Origin: Combretum micranthum | Taxonomy: Eukaryota; Streptophyta; Magnoliopsida; Myrtales; Combretaceae | NCBI GenBank assembly: GCA_024138025.1 | Contig: JAMXBD010001396.1 | Location: forward strand, 248,001-312,000 | Direction: 5' to 3' | DNA: 64,000 bases | In this document: positions 62,732-64,000 of the stretch, in pieces | Numbering within the stretch: position 1 is the first letter of the stretch | Layout of the letters: every line of letters starts with the position of its first letter | The notes under the pieces: generated by a model | What the model saw: the letters and a program-made list of their open reading frames with translations, nothing else | What the model was told of the DNA's origin: nothing | The model's database searches: none | Program-made: the position numbers and the translations under genes

Positions 62732-62921
62732 TAGGGTCTGTTTATATATATATATATATATATATATTTTTAAATGATATGTATAAACGTATTTATGCTA
62801 TATTTATATTTTATTTTTTAATAATAACTTTTAATTTTTTTATATGTATTTAATTCTTTAGAAAAAAATTTAAAAAAAGTATTTGTATCTATAATTTATC
62901 AATAAACAAACAGACGCATAA
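62732..62921. mobile_element. Small MITE with a TA run
   Basis: Bounded by TTAGGGTCTGTTTATATATA on the left and ATCAATAAACAAACAGACGC on the right; GTCTGTTTAT and its inverse face each other. A (TA)n run at 62744-62767 lies just inside the left end. About 190 bp, AT-rich, non-coding. The TSD was not established. Confidence 0.5.
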
Positions 62922-64000
62922 TTAGTACTCTCCGTACTACAGGATTTTTTTTTTGGTCGTTATACTACCGGATTAATGACAACAACTTTTACATTTTTTT
63001 AATATTAATTATATATTTTATAGAAAAAGAATTACAAAAGAGTGAAAATTTATTTGGATTTGAACTCTTTTAACTTTTTTCCCTTAATTTTTTGTAATTT
63101 ATCAATCAATAATTTGAATAATTTAAACTCTTAAAATGTTTAATCATCTTAGTGTTGATAATACATGATGGTATAGTAAAGAAATAAATTCAAAAAGATA
63201 ATTGTTTCAAATTTATTTTATTTAACATCATAATAAGTGCAAATATTCTTGCTAGAGTTACAAATGAGTCAAGTGAAATTTTTTAATCGGCCTTAACATA
63301 AAATTTAAAGCTTAAATTGTTTAGATTATCGAACTTCATTATAAACAAAAGTTTGGCTTGTTTTAAAATTGAGATAAGTAAAACTCAAGCAACTTACAAG
63401 TGGTTTTATCTTATGTTAAGGGTTGCGAATGAGTCGAGTCGAGTTGAGTCAAGACAATAAAATCATAAGCACGAGCTTTGGTTCAATTCGAAATTTGAAA
63501 GCTTGAACTTGGCTCAAGCTTGACCAAGCTTAGATTTGAAGTTTTAGTGTGGTTCGAAGTAACATTATATGCTCTTTTACTTTACTCAATTAAACTCATT
63601 TAGATTTTATTTTATTAAAAAAAATATTTTTAATTCTAATTTAAATAATATTAATACTCAAACTTGATTCAAATTAAATTAATATTTATATTCAACTGGA
63701 ACTTGATTAAACCCACAAGTTAATCAAACTAAACGTTAGAAGCTCGAGTTTATGTTAATAAACTACTCAAGTAGCTCGAGCTCAAGCTTGAATTGACTAT
63801 TCTCAAATCAAATTTAAGTAAACATTAAGCCGAACTTGAGCAATTTGTTAACTAGTTTTGTTTATTTGCACTCCTAATTAAATTTAGGATGTTAAATATA
63901 TAAAATAAATAGATATGTAAATAATTAAATGGATGAACAATGAATAAAATTTATATTATGTATTTTTTTCTTTTAGTAATATATTTAACATATAATACAT
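62922..64000. other. AT-rich end of window with a hAT-like repeat
   Basis: No gene was seen. At about 63423-63876 the sequence TAAGGGTTGCGAATGAGTCG on the left faces TTAGGAGTGCAAATAAACAA reversed from the right, with repeated GAGTCGAG, GCTCGAGC and AAGCTTGA phrases between. This resembles plant hAT MITEs and the remnant at 32995-33390. A related fragment starts near 63253 (GTTACAAATGAGTCAAG). No TSD was identified. Confidence 0.4.

Overview
The window is AT-rich nuclear DNA from a flowering plant, most likely a eudicot. It holds one recognisable host gene, a 16-exon starch synthase III gene (SS3) on the + strand at about 25.0-36.6 kb. The introns have GT/AG borders and the exon phases all add up. 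The translated exons match the dicot SS3 family in three starch-binding CBM53 modules and a complete GT5 catalytic domain. I see no other intact host protein-coding gene. Most remaining open frames are chance frames or shadows.

Left flank (0-25 kb): a TRIM element with a perfect target-site duplication (TSD) at 100-670; a long-TIR element (0.9-2.3 kb); a decayed minus-strand Ty1/copia element (2.5-9.1 kb) that carries a nested hAT MITE and a nested 3.65-kb solo LTR; AT-rich DNA; a decayed plus-strand LINE (12.1-19.6 kb, poly(A) end) interrupted by a Ty3/gypsy remnant; then a set of tandem repeats leading up to SS3 (77 bp x2, about 390 bp x3, about 350 bp x2).

Gene (25.0-36.6 kb): the catalytic half is clean, but exons 1-3, which encode the plastid transit peptide, show small indels that move the open frame off the family frame and back again. 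Introns 7 and 9 contain two members of one TRIM family in opposite orientation, and intron 8 contains a 36-base C run.

Right flank (36.6-64 kb): hAT and Mutator-like MITEs, two further solo LTRs with TSDs, and a minus-strand LINE (51.4-59.1 kb) whose 5' part (leader plus the DUF4283 portion of ORF1) is repeated four times in tandem. A 40-bp perfect palindrome and a tRNA-like, unusually GC-rich block lie beside the truncated LINE end.

The enzyme made by SS3 would elongate amylopectin chains inside plastids. The rest of the window is layered transposon history. I found no operon-like or defence-like system. The most unusual structures are the amplified LINE 5' end, the displaced SS3 transit-peptide frame, and the repeated promoter-like modules upstream of SS3.
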